A stretch of DNA of 64,000 nucleotides from JANMDU01 sp031418715 (GTDB lineage: Bacteria; Pseudomonadota; Gammaproteobacteria; Burkholderiales; Burkholderiaceae_C), in NCBI GenBank assembly GCA_031418715.1, contig JANOJL010000064.1, positions 62,001 to 126,000 of the forward strand. The letters are read 5' to 3'. Within the stretch, counting starts at the first letter, position 1. Each line of letters begins with the position of its first letter. The notes below the pieces were generated by a model. The model worked only from the letters and a program-made list of their open reading frames with translations. It ran no database searches and was not told the DNA's origin. Of this stretch, positions 8,332 through 17,474 are shown piece by piece. The position numbers were made by a program, and so were the translations under genes.

Positions 8332-9876
8332 TCAAGCTTCCGTGTGCAGGAGGCTCAAGCCCAGGGCCCCGCGCCTGCGCAGCCAAGGGCTGGCGCGATA
8401 GCGCGGATCGCCATACACAGTTTGCATATTGACCAACACCTCCAAAATGCTTGCACCACCCACCGAATTGCCCATGGCCAGTGGACCCGTCGGGTAGCCT
8501 AGACCCAGCTGTACTGCAGTGTCTAAATCTTGCGGTGTGCAGATTTGCTGCTGGCACATATCGGTGGCGACGTTGACGATTGCGGCTACCACGCGCTGCG
8601 TCACAAAACCAGCGCTGTCTCGGATCGTGCTCACCGGTTTGCCGTCTCGCGCGAAGAGAGTAGCAGCAGCGGCAAGCATGTCTGGCCGGACAGCAGGATT
8701 GCCCATGATGACGCGGCGCTTGGTGACGGCATCGTCGAACAATAAATCGATGCCGACAGTACGCGCTGGATCGTAACGCTCGAATACCGCCACTGTGGTC
8801 ACATCCCAGCCCAGCGGCGCGACGATGGTTAAAGCATGCAGCGAAGGACTTTGCCCGCTTTCGATTTTTGCGCCGAGTTTGACGAGTAAATCTAGCAATT
8901 GTTTGCGCCGCGCTGCATTGGGTGAGACCCAAACAGGGGGTAATTCTATGGCGGTATCAACTATCGAACTGATAGCAATCTGCGCACGTTCTATAACGGT
9001 TAAAGCCTGTTTTTGTTCAGAATAATCGTAAAAACCAGCTTTCGTCTTGCGGCCTAAGATGCCGCCTGCCAAACGCTGTGCCGTGATCACGCTGGGGCGA
9101 TAGCGAGGTTCTTCAAAGTATTGGTGATACACCGATTCCATCACCGGATGCGATACGTCTAAGCCCGTCAAATCCATTAATTCAAAAGGCCCGAGCTTGA
9201 AGCCCACCTGATCGCGCAAGATCGCATCAATCGTGGCGAAATCACTGACGCCTTCGCTCACGATGCGCAGCGCCTCCGTGCCGTAACCACGGCCTGCGTG
9301 ATTCACGATAAAGCCTGGCGTATCCGATGCCATCACAGGCGTGTGCCCCATCTGCTTGGAAAGCGCGACCAATCGCTCGCTTACTTCAGCCGAAGTTTTC
9401 AAGCCCGGAATGACTTCCACCACTTTCATCAGCGGCACAGGATTGAAAAAATGGTAGCCCGCAAAAAGCTCTGGTTTGGCGAGCGCAGCAGCAATTGCGG
9501 TCACAGGTAATGAGGAAGTATTAGTGGCAAGAATGCAACTTTCTGAGACGATTGTTTCTAGCTGTTTGAAGAGCGCTTGTTTGACATCGAGTTTTTCCAC
9601 AATCGCTTCCACAATCAGATCGCAATGCTTCAAATCATCTAGCTTTGTACAAGGCTTCAATAGCGCCTTGAACTGCGCCACTTTTTCAAAGGGCAGTTTG
9701 CCTTTTTCAAGCAGTTTGTCCCAAGTGCTGCTGATGGCATCGCGCGCATTCGCAGCGGCCTCAGGCGCCACATCAAATAACAGGACTTGTGCGCCCGCCT
9801 GGGCGGCAATTTGGGCAATGCCCCGACCCATCGCGCCTGTGCCAACGATACCGATCTTTTGGAATACGCAATTCAT
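8332..9876 (-). CDS. 3-hydroxyacyl-CoA dehydrogenase, PaaH-like
   Basis: From the ATG at 9876 (a TTG at 9906 is less likely) the protein is 514 residues. The N-terminal NAD-binding motif is IGIVGTGAMGRGIAQIAAQ, followed by NTSSLPVTAIA and GYHFFNPVPLMKVVEVIPG with the catalytic His, then the GPFELMDLTGLDV helical domain. A second 3HCDH-type C-terminal domain (SAGFVTQRVVAAIVNVATDM, GLGYPTGPLAMG) makes it PaaH-like in architecture. Residues about 292-306 (LTVIERAQIAISSIVD) sit in the linker between the two halves and are encoded by a copy of the dispersed repeat at 8960-9002, in frame. Paired with the hydratase downstream. Confidence 0.9.
   Translation of the reverse strand: MNCVFQKIGIVGTGAMGRGIAQIAAQAGAQVLLFDVAPEAAANARDAISSTWDKLLEKGKLPFEKVAQFKALLKPCTKLDDLKHCDLIVEAIVEKLDVKQALFKQLETIVSESCILATNTSSLPVTAIAAALAKPELFAGYHFFNPVPLMKVVEVIPGLKTSAEVSERLVALSKQMGHTPVMASDTPGFIVNHAGRGYGTEALRIVSEGVSDFATIDAILRDQVGFKLGPFELMDLTGLDVSHPVMESVYHQYFEEPRYRPSVITAQRLAGGILGRKTKAGFYDYSEQKQALTVIERAQIAISSIVDTAIELPPVWVSPNAARRKQLLDLLVKLGAKIESGQSPSLHALTIVAPLGWDVTTVAVFERYDPARTVGIDLLFDDAVTKRRVIMGNPAVRPDMLAAAATLFARDGKPVSTIRDSAGFVTQRVVAAIVNVATDMCQQQICTPQDLDTAVQLGLGYPTGPLAMGNSVGGASILEVLVNMQTVYGDPRYRASPWLRRRGALGLSLLHTEA
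8960..9002 (-). repeat. Dispersed 43-bp element, copy inside 3-hydroxyacyl-CoA dehydrogenase gene
   Basis: On the minus strand it reads ACCGTTATAGAA, then TGCGCA, then GCTATC and ATAGT with the same spacing as the other copies. It is read in the sense direction in the frame GTT-ATA-GAA. Confidence 0.8.
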
Positions 9877-9991
9877 GATGGTGATTATTACAGGTGTGTG
9901 TGTCAAAATACTTTCTTTAACAGCAAGCTGTCGATGAGATTAGGTCATTTCCGTAATCTCACGATTTGGCGAAAGAAATTGATAGCGACGC

Positions 9992-12283
9992 ATGGCCTCG
10001 AAGAGTTGGCAATACATTGCAGGAATTTGTTTGTTGGTGGGAGCAACGGCGGCCTCGGCATTGTCCTTGGGGCGCTTGCGTGGTACTGCCCTGCTTGGTC
10101 GTGGGCTAGATTTGACCGTTCAAGCGAGCTTAGAAGCGCAAGAATCAACGCCTGAGGCCAACTGCTTTTCAGTCGACGTGTTTTATGGTGACACACGCGT
10201 CTCTCCTAACTCCATCAGTCTGAGCCCCGAACGTTTGGCGAATGGCGAATTTCGTGTTCGCATTCGTTCATCAGTCGCTGTGGATGAGCCAGTTGTCACG
10301 CTTTATCTACGCGCCACTTGCGGTGCTGCAGTGTCCCGTCGTTTCGTGTTGCTCTCAGATACGTTGACCGATGCTGACCCTGTCTCGGCGCAGCCTCTGT
10401 CGATTTCTCCAGCGATAGTTCCAAATTTACCTGCACCTTCTCGTGCAGTGAGTGCGGCAGCAATAGATTCAATAGCATCTCAAAGTGCCGCAGTTGTGCA
10501 AGCTGACCGCAATTCAGCTGTCAGCGCGCAACGCCAGGCTCGACGCGAAGCGCGCCAGCGCGCAGCGCAAGAGCGGGTAGAGTCGCGTGCACAAGCTGCC
10601 TCGGCACTGCCAGATGTCTCAGCCGCTCCCGCGCAGCCGCGTGCATCTATCATGCGCAAAGCAGACAAAGCCAAAGCTAGTGCGCCGCGCTTGCAAGTAG
10701 ATCTGCTTGATCTGACCAGCGCGGAACTGAGCCTGCGTAGCTCGTTCGAGATGAGCAGCGCGCCTTCCAGCGATGAGGCTGTTCGTCGACAAGCGCAGGC
10801 CTTGTGGCGCACGTTGAACGCCTCGCCGGAAGATACCCTTCGCGATGCTCAGCGCTTAGAAACGCTTGCAGGCCAGATGCGCACTGCGCTAGATCAAAGC
10901 AAGCGCCAGAGCCAAGATATTGCAGCGCTTTCCACCGAGTTGCAAGCTGCGCACAGCGCGCGCTTTCTCAATCCGTTCACCCTTTTCTTGGGGTTGCTCA
11001 CCTTGGCCGCAATTGCATTGAGCGTTCTGCTCTGGCGACGCAACGCAGGCCACAGCCAGCCTTGGTGGGGCAATACGGCTTCCAAAGCCACTCCGCCTGA
11101 CGAAGAGCATCTCTGGGGACATTTGGTTGATGCTGCAACCCCCTTACAAGAAAGTGCAGGCGCGGCCAAGGAAAAATCACTCAAAGCGAGCGATACGGGT
11201 GGTTTTCAGGATTCGCCTACTCGCAGCCAAGCCACTCGCCCCACCAATCCAGAAGACGATACCCGACCTGGTGTGTTGGCAGGCGTTGGCTCGCAAGGCC
11301 CGCTGCGTTTTGTAGAAAAACCAGCGCAAGTGGTTGACTTCGCCGCACCTTCTGAAAAATTCAGTTTGGCTACTACCAAGATCACTCCGATAGGCACCTC
11401 CGCCGGCAGCAGCCGTGGTGGAAGCATGGGCCGGGTAGACAGCACGCCACCGCCCTCGCTCATGCAAAGTACTAAATCGTCAGACAGCAGGCGGGGATTT
11501 GGCCACAGTGATTTTGCAGCCAGCGGCTTCAGTGGCTTGCGTGTGGTGGCGGCAGAAGAGCTATTTGACATCCAAGAGCAGGCTGACTTTTTTATGTCGC
11601 TCGATCAGCCAGAGCAAGCCATTGAGGTTTTGAAAAACCACATCACAGACAATGTTGAAACCAGTGCGCTGGCCTACATGGATTTGTTTGATATTTACCA
11701 TCGTACTGGCCGCGAAGCCGACTATGCCGCACTGCGCGAAGAATTCAATCGCGTCTTCAATGCGCAGGTGCCAGAGTTTGCCCGCTATGGCGCGAAGTCT
11801 ACCGGTCTAGAGGGCTTTCCTCAGGTGCTCAGCAGCATCCAAGCTGGCTGGAGCAGGCCGCAGCAGGCGCTGGAGCTGATCGAAGAATCCATCTTTCGCC
11901 AGCCCGGGCAAGACCATGCCCCGCTCGATATGCTGGCTTACCGCGAGCTGATGTTGCTTTACGCCTTGGCCAAAGAGCTGGCGCGGCCGCGTGGCGGCTA
12001 TTCCATGCTTCCCGCTGCTACGCAATCTGGCGCCATGCCGATGATCCCCCCGCTGGCTGCGCCGCCTTCGGTGCCAGATGTTGATTTAGGCGATGGCCTT
12101 ATGCTGTCGCGGCCGCAGATCGATATGCTCTCGATGGATGGTGACCCCACTGTCAGCCTACCGCATAGCCTCAATCTTCTACTGGAGCCTCTGCCCGACG
12201 AGGGCAGCGGTTTGGATTTTGATCTTGGTGGCATTGATCAGCTGGATGACATCATCATGCCCAGTATTAATAAAACTCCTTAA
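9992..12283 (+). CDS. FimV-like membrane protein with C-terminal TPR-like region
   Basis: This 763-residue protein begins with an export signal ending near ASALSLGRLRG, followed by LGRGLDLTVQASLEA and a beta-rich periplasmic domain to about residue 125, as in FimV/HubP-type proteins. Residues 165-240 are Ala/Arg-rich, with a predicted coiled coil around 260-320. A transmembrane helix lies at 328-348 (FTLFLGLLTLAAIALSVLLW). The cytoplasmic part is disordered and then, at about 525-600, has the FimV-type TPR motif LDQPEQAIEVLKNHI with YMDLFDIYHRTGR. Family knowledge suggests a polar scaffold linked to type IV pili or motility. No LysM motif is obvious. No pilus genes are near. Confidence 0.75.
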   Translation: MASKSWQYIAGICLLVGATAASALSLGRLRGTALLGRGLDLTVQASLEAQESTPEANCFSVDVFYGDTRVSPNSISLSPERLANGEFRVRIRSSVAVDEPVVTLYLRATCGAAVSRRFVLLSDTLTDADPVSAQPLSISPAIVPNLPAPSRAVSAAAIDSIASQSAAVVQADRNSAVSAQRQARREARQRAAQERVESRAQAASALPDVSAAPAQPRASIMRKADKAKASAPRLQVDLLDLTSAELSLRSSFEMSSAPSSDEAVRRQAQALWRTLNASPEDTLRDAQRLETLAGQMRTALDQSKRQSQDIAALSTELQAAHSARFLNPFTLFLGLLTLAAIALSVLLWRRNAGHSQPWWGNTASKATPPDEEHLWGHLVDAATPLQESAGAAKEKSLKASDTGGFQDSPTRSQATRPTNPEDDTRPGVLAGVGSQGPLRFVEKPAQVVDFAAPSEKFSLATTKITPIGTSAGSSRGGSMGRVDSTPPPSLMQSTKSSDSRRGFGHSDFAASGFSGLRVVAAEELFDIQEQADFFMSLDQPEQAIEVLKNHITDNVETSALAYMDLFDIYHRTGREADYAALREEFNRVFNAQVPEFARYGAKSTGLEGFPQVLSSIQAGWSRPQQALELIEESIFRQPGQDHAPLDMLAYRELMLLYALAKELARPRGGYSMLPAATQSGAMPMIPPLAAPPSVPDVDLGDGLMLSRPQIDMLSMDGDPTVSLPHSLNLLLEPLPDEGSGLDFDLGGIDQLDDIIMPSINKTP

Positions 12284-12321
12284 TCGGCATACGCTTCAAG
12301 CGCTGCGTCACATCTTCTGCT

Positions 12322-13509
12322 TCAAATGCCTCTAGCAGCCATGCGCTGCGCCAACGCGCTGAAAACCATTGCCAGCAGCAAGCCGCCTAGCCCCGCCCAA
12401 TGTAGTTGCGCCATTAGCCCTTGGTTGACCATCACGCCGCCGAATGCCGATCCCACACCTTGCCCAAGGTAAATGGCCGACGTATTCAGCGCTACGCTCA
12501 CGCTCGCCACCGCAGGAGCGAGAGCCACTAGCCGCGCCTGTTGCGCTGAATTGCAAGAAAAGCAACCTAGTCCCCAAGGAACACAAAGCATCGCCAGCGT
12601 GGCGATGCTGGTGCCCAAAGGCCAAAGCAGTAAAGAAATTGCCATCAACACCAGAGTGATCATCACCGCTTTCGGCGGACCCATTCTGTCAACCATGCGC
12701 GACACCGCAAAACTACCGATCACACCAAACAGCCCAAACACAGCAAACAACAATGCCACATCTGTAGCGGAGCCCTTGAGCTGCTGTGCCACATAGGGTG
12801 AAAAATAAGCAAACTGCATGAACTGTCCGCTTGATGACAGTGCAGTCACCAACAAAGTCACTATCAGCAGCTTCGAGCTCAGCGTCTGCCGCCAAATCGC
12901 TACGCTAAGCGCAGGCGGTTTCACGTCTTTCGGTATCACGCGCCACACTAAAAGCGCGCACAGCAGCGCCAGCAAGGCCAAAATCCAAAACGCCGCACGC
13001 CAGCCATACGTGCCGCCCACCAAAGCCGATAGCGGCGAACCAAACACAGAGGCCACACTCCAGCCCAAAAACACAGTGGTGATCGCCCGACCGCGCCGCT
13101 CTGGTGCGACCAACATGCTCGCCACCGCAGCCGCTTGTGGCGTAAAAATTGCAGCAGACACCATCGCCAAAATCCTCAGCAGCATCAAACTCGTATAGCT
13201 CGGTGCGAGCGAACAAGCCGCATTCAAAAGCGCAAACCACAGCATCGAAACAGCAAGCAACATCCGCCGATCCAGCCGCGTCACTGCCGCCGCAAGCAAG
13301 GGCGCCCCAATACACACCGTGATCGCCCCCGCCGTGATCAACTGCCCTGCCGAAGCCACGCTTACTTGCAGTGAAGAGGAAATATCATTCAACGTGCCCG
13401 GCACCAGCATCACGCCGGTGCCAATCACGAAGTTACCAATCAACAGCGTCCAGAGCAATGCGGGCTCGGAAGTGCCCTGCGTCTGAGGTGTTTTTCCGAA
13501 AGTTGTCAT
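12322..13509 (-). CDS. MFS transporter, drug/sugar efflux type
   Basis: The 395-residue protein has about twelve membrane segments, starting with LLWTLLIGNFVIGTGVMLVPG, the conserved MFS loop motif around TRLDRRMLLAVSMLW, and AAVASMLVAPERRGRAITTVFLGWSVASVFG typical of DHA1-type antiporters (AraJ/YdhP-like). It probably exports a small molecule using the proton gradient; the substrate is unknown. It is transcribed leftward and converges on the FimV-like gene with 38 bases between them and no obvious terminator hairpin. Confidence 0.87.
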   Translation of the reverse strand: MTTFGKTPQTQGTSEPALLWTLLIGNFVIGTGVMLVPGTLNDISSSLQVSVASAGQLITAGAITVCIGAPLLAAAVTRLDRRMLLAVSMLWFALLNAACSLAPSYTSLMLLRILAMVSAAIFTPQAAAVASMLVAPERRGRAITTVFLGWSVASVFGSPLSALVGGTYGWRAAFWILALLALLCALLVWRVIPKDVKPPALSVAIWRQTLSSKLLIVTLLVTALSSSGQFMQFAYFSPYVAQQLKGSATDVALLFAVFGLFGVIGSFAVSRMVDRMGPPKAVMITLVLMAISLLLWPLGTSIATLAMLCVPWGLGCFSCNSAQQARLVALAPAVASVSVALNTSAIYLGQGVGSAFGGVMVNQGLMAQLHWAGLGGLLLAMVFSALAQRMAARGI

Positions 13510-13553
13510 CCAACTATTATGTTGACAGCTGAGCTAGAGCAAGTCGCCTACGT

Positions 13554-13811
13554 TCAGCGGTAAAACGCCTCGACCTCGCCTTTTAGCTTAATAAGCAGGG
13601 GCTGGCCTTTGCGATCCACGGTTTTGCCAGAGGGCACTTTGATCCAGCGCTCGCTCGCGCAATATTCCTCCACATCGTGGCGCTCTTTGCCATTAAAGCG
13701 GATGCCGATGCTGTATTCCATCAATTCTGCATGGTGATGCGGGCTGCGTGGATCTACGCTTAAGTGATCGGGTAGGGCGGGGCGCTCGGTGGGCTCGGGT
13801 GGAGTAGTCAT
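13554..13811 (-). CDS. DUF3297 family protein
   Basis: The ATG at 13811 gives an 85-residue soluble protein. The conserved core includes LPDHLSVDPRSPHHH, YSIGIRFNGKERHDVEEYC and WIKVPSGKTVDRKGQPLLIK, which I recognise as the DUF3297 (glutathione peroxidase-annotated in error in some genomes) type. No catalytic residues are evident and its role is unknown. It is preceded by the DUF393 gene on the same strand. Confidence 0.8.
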   Translation of the reverse strand: MTTPPEPTERPALPDHLSVDPRSPHHHAELMEYSIGIRFNGKERHDVEEYCASERWIKVPSGKTVDRKGQPLLIKLKGEVEAFYR

Positions 13812-13869
13812 GGATTGTTGTGATGAGATGTGAGTGACTGTGATTTTACGGGCCAGCCTGATCCACGGC

Positions 13870-14271
13870 TTAACTTGGGGGGACTGAAGTGTGGCGCTTT
13901 GACCAGCGAAGCATGGAAGGCCCAATTGCTTTAGAAATGGGGTGCCTGTATCTGGCAAAGAGGTAGTAGCCTGCATTGAGTAGCGGGGCGAGCCAGCGCC
14001 TAGAGAACAGCCAAGCCAGCTTGGGTAAATTTGCTCTTTCATAGGCCGCTGAAAAAACAGGAATCCCTTCAAGCTGCGTGCCATCTGTCAGGCGGCCTTG
14101 CATCGTGGCTAAGGCAAGTTTGCAGGAGAGTTGGTGTGCTGTTTCGTCAAACGATGGAGCAGAGACATCGACAAATGCTAGCAAGCCTCGCACATTTCTG
14201 CTACCGAGAAAATGAATTTCCGCCTGACACAGCGGGCAGGTTCCGTCGTAATACATCGTTAAGCGCTGCAT
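13870..14271 (-). CDS. DUF393 (DCC family) thiol-disulfide oxidoreductase-like protein
   Basis: The start at 14271 is fixed by TCAGGAGTATTTTT upstream (AGGAG, good spacing), giving 133 residues. The DCC signature appears as YYDGTCPLCQAEI, with a CxxC pair, at residues 7-19; then FVDVSAPSF and LEGIPVFSAAYE follow the family pattern. Such proteins are thought to be thioredoxin-fold redox proteins of unknown substrate. The gene is divergent from lgt with 89 bases between start codons, so promoters for both lie there. Confidence 0.85.
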   Translation of the reverse strand: MQRLTMYYDGTCPLCQAEIHFLGSRNVRGLLAFVDVSAPSFDETAHQLSCKLALATMQGRLTDGTQLEGIPVFSAAYERANLPKLAWLFSRRWLAPLLNAGYYLFARYRHPISKAIGPSMLRWSKRHTSVPPS

Positions 14272-14360
14272 AAAAATACTCCTGAATGAATTATCAAGCT
14301 TCGGATTAACCTGCGCTTGGCGGGCGGTTCTCTGCTTTTGCTTGAGGCACAATCTGCTCC

Positions 14361-15155
14361 ATGCTGATTCATCCACAGATTGACCCGATTGCCATCAAAC
14401 TAGGCCCCTTGGCTGTGCATTGGTATGGCTTGACTTATTTGGCCGCTTTTGCACTATTTTGGTATTTGGGCACGCGCCGCACCTTGCATCAGCCCTTTGC
14501 GCGGTTGAACTGGACGAAGCGCGACGTGGAGGACATTCTGTTTCTCGGCGTGTTGGGTGTGGTCGCAGGCGGGCGCATCGGTTACTGCTTGTTTTATAAG
14601 CCTGCTTACTACCTGAGTCACCCGCTGGAGATTTTTTATGTCTGGCAGGGCGGCATGAGTTTTCATGGCGGGCTGTTGGGCGTGATTGTGGCGATGATTT
14701 GGTTTGGGTATTCGCGCAAACGTGGGTTTTGGCAGGTGGCGGATTTCGTCGCGCCCTGCGTTCCGACTGGACTGCTGATGGGGCGGGTTGGTAATTTCAT
14801 CAACGGTGAATTGTGGGGGCGTGTGGCCTCGCCTGATCTGGCTTGGGGTATGATTTTTCGTGGTGCAGGCGAGTTGCCGCGCCATCCATCTCAGCTCTAT
14901 CAAATCGCGCTCGAAGGCGCTTTGCTGTTCATTTTGCTGTGGTTGTATGCGCGTAAAGAACGCAAGAGCGGGCAGGTGGCTGCGGCTTTCCTTTTTGGCT
15001 ATGGTGTTTTTCGCTTCATCGCCGAGTTCTTCCGCGAGCCGGATGCCCATCTAGGCTTGCTCAGCTTGGGCATGAGCATGGGGCAGTGGCTATGCGTGCC
15101 GATGATTCTTGGCGGCGCAGCCATGTGGGTGTGGGCGAAAAATCGCAAAGCCTAG
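14361..15155 (+). CDS. lgt: Prolipoprotein diacylglyceryl transferase
   Basis: The 264-residue inner-membrane enzyme transfers diacylglycerol from phosphatidylglycerol to the lipobox Cys of prolipoproteins. The Lgt signature is complete: VHWYGLTYL near residue 20, GGMSFHGGLLG with the essential His, and GRVGNFINGELWGR with the conserved Arg/Asn/Glu, followed by HPSQLYQIALEG. Seven hydrophobic segments are visible. It provides the first step for the LolB-type lipoproteins encoded elsewhere in the window. Confidence 0.97.
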   Translation: MLIHPQIDPIAIKLGPLAVHWYGLTYLAAFALFWYLGTRRTLHQPFARLNWTKRDVEDILFLGVLGVVAGGRIGYCLFYKPAYYLSHPLEIFYVWQGGMSFHGGLLGVIVAMIWFGYSRKRGFWQVADFVAPCVPTGLLMGRVGNFINGELWGRVASPDLAWGMIFRGAGELPRHPSQLYQIALEGALLFILLWLYARKERKSGQVAAAFLFGYGVFRFIAEFFREPDAHLGLLSLGMSMGQWLCVPMILGGAAMWVWAKNRKA

Positions 15156-15269
15156 GCTGCCCTGTACGTTGAACCCAGCCGCCGCGCAGGACGCGGTAGC
15201 TCTCGTGATAAACCCTGATTTCCCGTCAAACGGAGCCAAACGGCTTGCAGGGTTATTCATGATTAAGCA

Positions 15270-15285
15270 TAATTACACGTAATTA
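15270..15285. promoter_or_regulatory. Candidate operator upstream of the malonate operon
   Basis: TAATTAC-AC-GTAATTA is a perfect 7+2+7 inverted repeat located 32 bases before the GntR regulator start and the only strong palindrome in the 161-base gap after lgt. GntR/FCD proteins bind short AT-rich palindromes with a GTnnAC-like core, so autoregulation by the adjacent regulator is a reasonable inference. Confidence 0.5.
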
Positions 15286-15316
15286 TTGCCGTATTTTCTC
15301 AACCTGCACCTCTGTT

Positions 15317-16003
15317 ATGGCCTCAAGTCCTGTTGCCTTGCGCTCCGTCTCTGCGTCGCTTCACAGCGAAGTGGCGGCGCAATTGCGGCAGCGCATTTTC
15401 AGCGGTGCTCTAGCGCCCGGTGCCTTTGTGGATGAAGTCGCGGTATGCGAGCAGATGCAGATCTCACGCACGCCGCTGCGCGAGGCCTTGAAGGTATTGG
15501 CTGCCGAGGGCCTGATTCGCCAAGAGCCACGCCGGGGTAGCTTCGTAAACGAGGTGACCGAGCAGGATCTGGATGAAATCTTCCCGGTGATCGCACTGCT
15601 GGAAGGGCGCTGCGCACATGAGGCCGCGCTCAAGAGCACCGATGGAGATTTAGCGGCCCTAGCCACCTTGCATGAGCGCTTGCAAAAAGCCGCCAAGGCC
15701 CAGCGTATCAATGATTACTACGAAGCGAATTTCGCCATTCATGAGGCAATCATTTTGCTGGCCAACAACAAATGGCTGGCGCAGGTGATTGGCGATCTGC
15801 GCAAGATATTAAAGCTGGCGCGTTTGCAGCAACTGCATGCACCCGGGCGCTTGCAGCAAAGCCTCTCCGAGCATATGGCCGTGTTCGCCGCTTTGCAGGC
15901 GCGTGATGCGCAAGGCGCGGAGGCCGCGATGCGCACCCACTTGACGCGCCAACGCGAAGCGCTGCGCGAGCTGGCGCGCAATCAGCGCAGACTGGTGGTC
16001 TGA
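15317..16003 (+). CDS. matR: GntR family regulator (FCD type), probable malonate regulator
   Basis: The 228-residue protein has an N-terminal winged helix (residues 15-80, with VCEQMQISRTPLREALKVLA and LIRQEPRRGSFVNEV) and a helical FCD ligand domain with the metal-type residues in NFAIHEAIILLANN and LSEHMAVFAAL. Its gene is first in the malonate operon, followed after one base by malonyl-CoA decarboxylase, so it most likely senses malonate or malonyl-CoA; that is context inference from the MatR pattern. It is clearly paralogous to the regulator at 48537-49193. Confidence 0.85.
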   Translation: MASSPVALRSVSASLHSEVAAQLRQRIFSGALAPGAFVDEVAVCEQMQISRTPLREALKVLAAEGLIRQEPRRGSFVNEVTEQDLDEIFPVIALLEGRCAHEAALKSTDGDLAALATLHERLQKAAKAQRINDYYEANFAIHEAIILLANNKWLAQVIGDLRKILKLARLQQLHAPGRLQQSLSEHMAVFAALQARDAQGAEAAMRTHLTRQREALRELARNQRRLVV

Positions 16004-16004
16004 G

Positions 16005-17453
16005 ATGAATGCTGAGCCCGTGATTCACAGCGCTTCTCGCAGCACACAAGCAGGCACTTGGCTGCGCCGCCATGCGGCTAAGCTAGGCTGGCAGAAAAAC
16101 GCTGAAAACTCAAAAGCGGCGTCGGATTTGATGGAAAAACAGCCGCTGCCCCCTGCCGACATTGCGCAAACAGCTATACATATCATAGCAACCACAGATC
16201 ATGCCATGCGCTCCACCAACGAGCGCCTGAAAGCCGCGCTAAAACAAACGCACGAAGCGCTTTCGCCGCGCGTGCTGCGGCGCACTTTGCAGGAGCTCAA
16301 AGCGGTGGCAGATCCGCAGGTGAGCGAAGTCGAAGGCGGGCGGCGCGCGCAAGGTGTTGCCAAGTGGTACGCCAAGGCCAGCTTGCACGAGCAGCGCGAT
16401 ATGTGGTTGCTGATGAGCGAGCAATTTGCACCCGATGCCGCGCAATTGCGCCAAGCGCGGGAGCAGTATGAGTCGGCCTTGACCTCGGGCGATCTGGGCG
16501 CGGCCGAGGTGGCGATGCACAAATCACTCGCCTCGCCGCGCAAGCGTTTGCTGCAACGCTTCGCCGCCTTTCCCGATGGCATGCGCTTTCTGATCGAGAT
16601 GCGTACTCAGTGGTTGCCCGAGCTGAAGAAAGACCGCCGACTGCTCGCACTCGACGCGGAGATGGAGGCGCTGCTCTCCACGTGGTTTGACGTGGCATTC
16701 TTGGAACTGCGCCGCATCAACTGGGATAGCCCGGCCTCCTTGTTGGAAAAGCTGATTCGCTATGAGGCGGTGCACGATATCAAAAGCTGGATGGATCTGA
16801 AAAACCGGCTCGATTCTGACCGACGCTGCTATGGCTTCTTTCATGCCAAGCTGCCCGATGAGCCCTTGATTTTTGTCGAAGTGGCGCTGGGCGACGAGAT
16901 GGCCGCGAGCATCACGCCGCTATTGGATGAACAAGCCAGTGTGCATGATCTCAAAGCTGCCACGACGGCGATTTTCTATTCGATCAGCAACACGCAAGCC
17001 GGCCTGCGCGTCGTGGGCTTTGGTGATTCACTGATCAAGCGCGTGGTGGAAACCTTGAAAGCGGAGTTGCCCAAGCTCAAAGTGTTTGCCACGCTCTCAC
17101 CCATCCCGGGCTTTCGCGCCTGGCTGGCCAAAACGGATGCACAGCTGCTTGCACAAGCCGACAGCCATGCCGCAGCGGCCGAAGAAGCTTTGCTGCGCCG
17201 CGCTGCCCAATACCTTGCGCAAGAGCTCAAAGACGGCCAGCCCTTGGACGCAGTGGCTAAATTCCATCTGGGCAATGGCTCGCGCGTGGAGCGCATCAAT
17301 TGGGCGGCCGATCCAAGCACCAAAGGCATCAAACAATCCTTCGGTTTGATGGTGAATTACCTGTACGATTTGCGCCAGATCGACAAATACCGACAATCTT
17401 TGCATGCAGGCAAAATAGCCTGCAGCGCTGATATCAAGAAGCTGCTGAGTTAA
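16005..17453 (+). CDS. matA: Malonyl-CoA decarboxylase
   Basis: The 482-residue protein converts malonyl-CoA to acetyl-CoA and CO2. An N-terminal helical domain (to about residue 190) precedes the acetyltransferase-like catalytic domain with GVAKWYAKASLHEQRDMW, RINWDSPASLLEKLI, FFHAKLPDEPLIFVEVALG, FYSISNTQAGLRVVGFG and ATLSPIPGFRAWL, the last holding the catalytic Ser/His-type positions of the family. Residues about 52-62 (IAQTAIHIIA), in a variable N-terminal segment, are encoded by a partial copy of the dispersed repeat. Same operon as the synthetase at 19259. Confidence 0.93.
   Translation: MNAEPVIHSASRSTQAGTWLRRHAAKLGWQKNAENSKAASDLMEKQPLPPADIAQTAIHIIATTDHAMRSTNERLKAALKQTHEALSPRVLRRTLQELKAVADPQVSEVEGGRRAQGVAKWYAKASLHEQRDMWLLMSEQFAPDAAQLRQAREQYESALTSGDLGAAEVAMHKSLASPRKRLLQRFAAFPDGMRFLIEMRTQWLPELKKDRRLLALDAEMEALLSTWFDVAFLELRRINWDSPASLLEKLIRYEAVHDIKSWMDLKNRLDSDRRCYGFFHAKLPDEPLIFVEVALGDEMAASITPLLDEQASVHDLKAATTAIFYSISNTQAGLRVVGFGDSLIKRVVETLKAELPKLKVFATLSPIPGFRAWLAKTDAQLLAQADSHAAAAEEALLRRAAQYLAQELKDGQPLDAVAKFHLGNGSRVERINWAADPSTKGIKQSFGLMVNYLYDLRQIDKYRQSLHAGKIACSADIKKLLS
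16159..16191 (+). repeat. Dispersed element, partial copy inside malonyl-CoA decarboxylase gene
   Basis: Only the right half is recognisable (ATTGCGCA, GCTAT, ATCATAG). It is read in the same frame as the other sense-oriented genic copies. Match is weaker than in full copies. Confidence 0.45.
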
Positions 17454-17474
17454 CTTAAAAACTGGAGACAAACC

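Noticed and set aside
10455..10490. Element-like sequence in the FimV-like gene
   Set aside because: Only the GCTATTGAAT part matches; the other blocks are absent.
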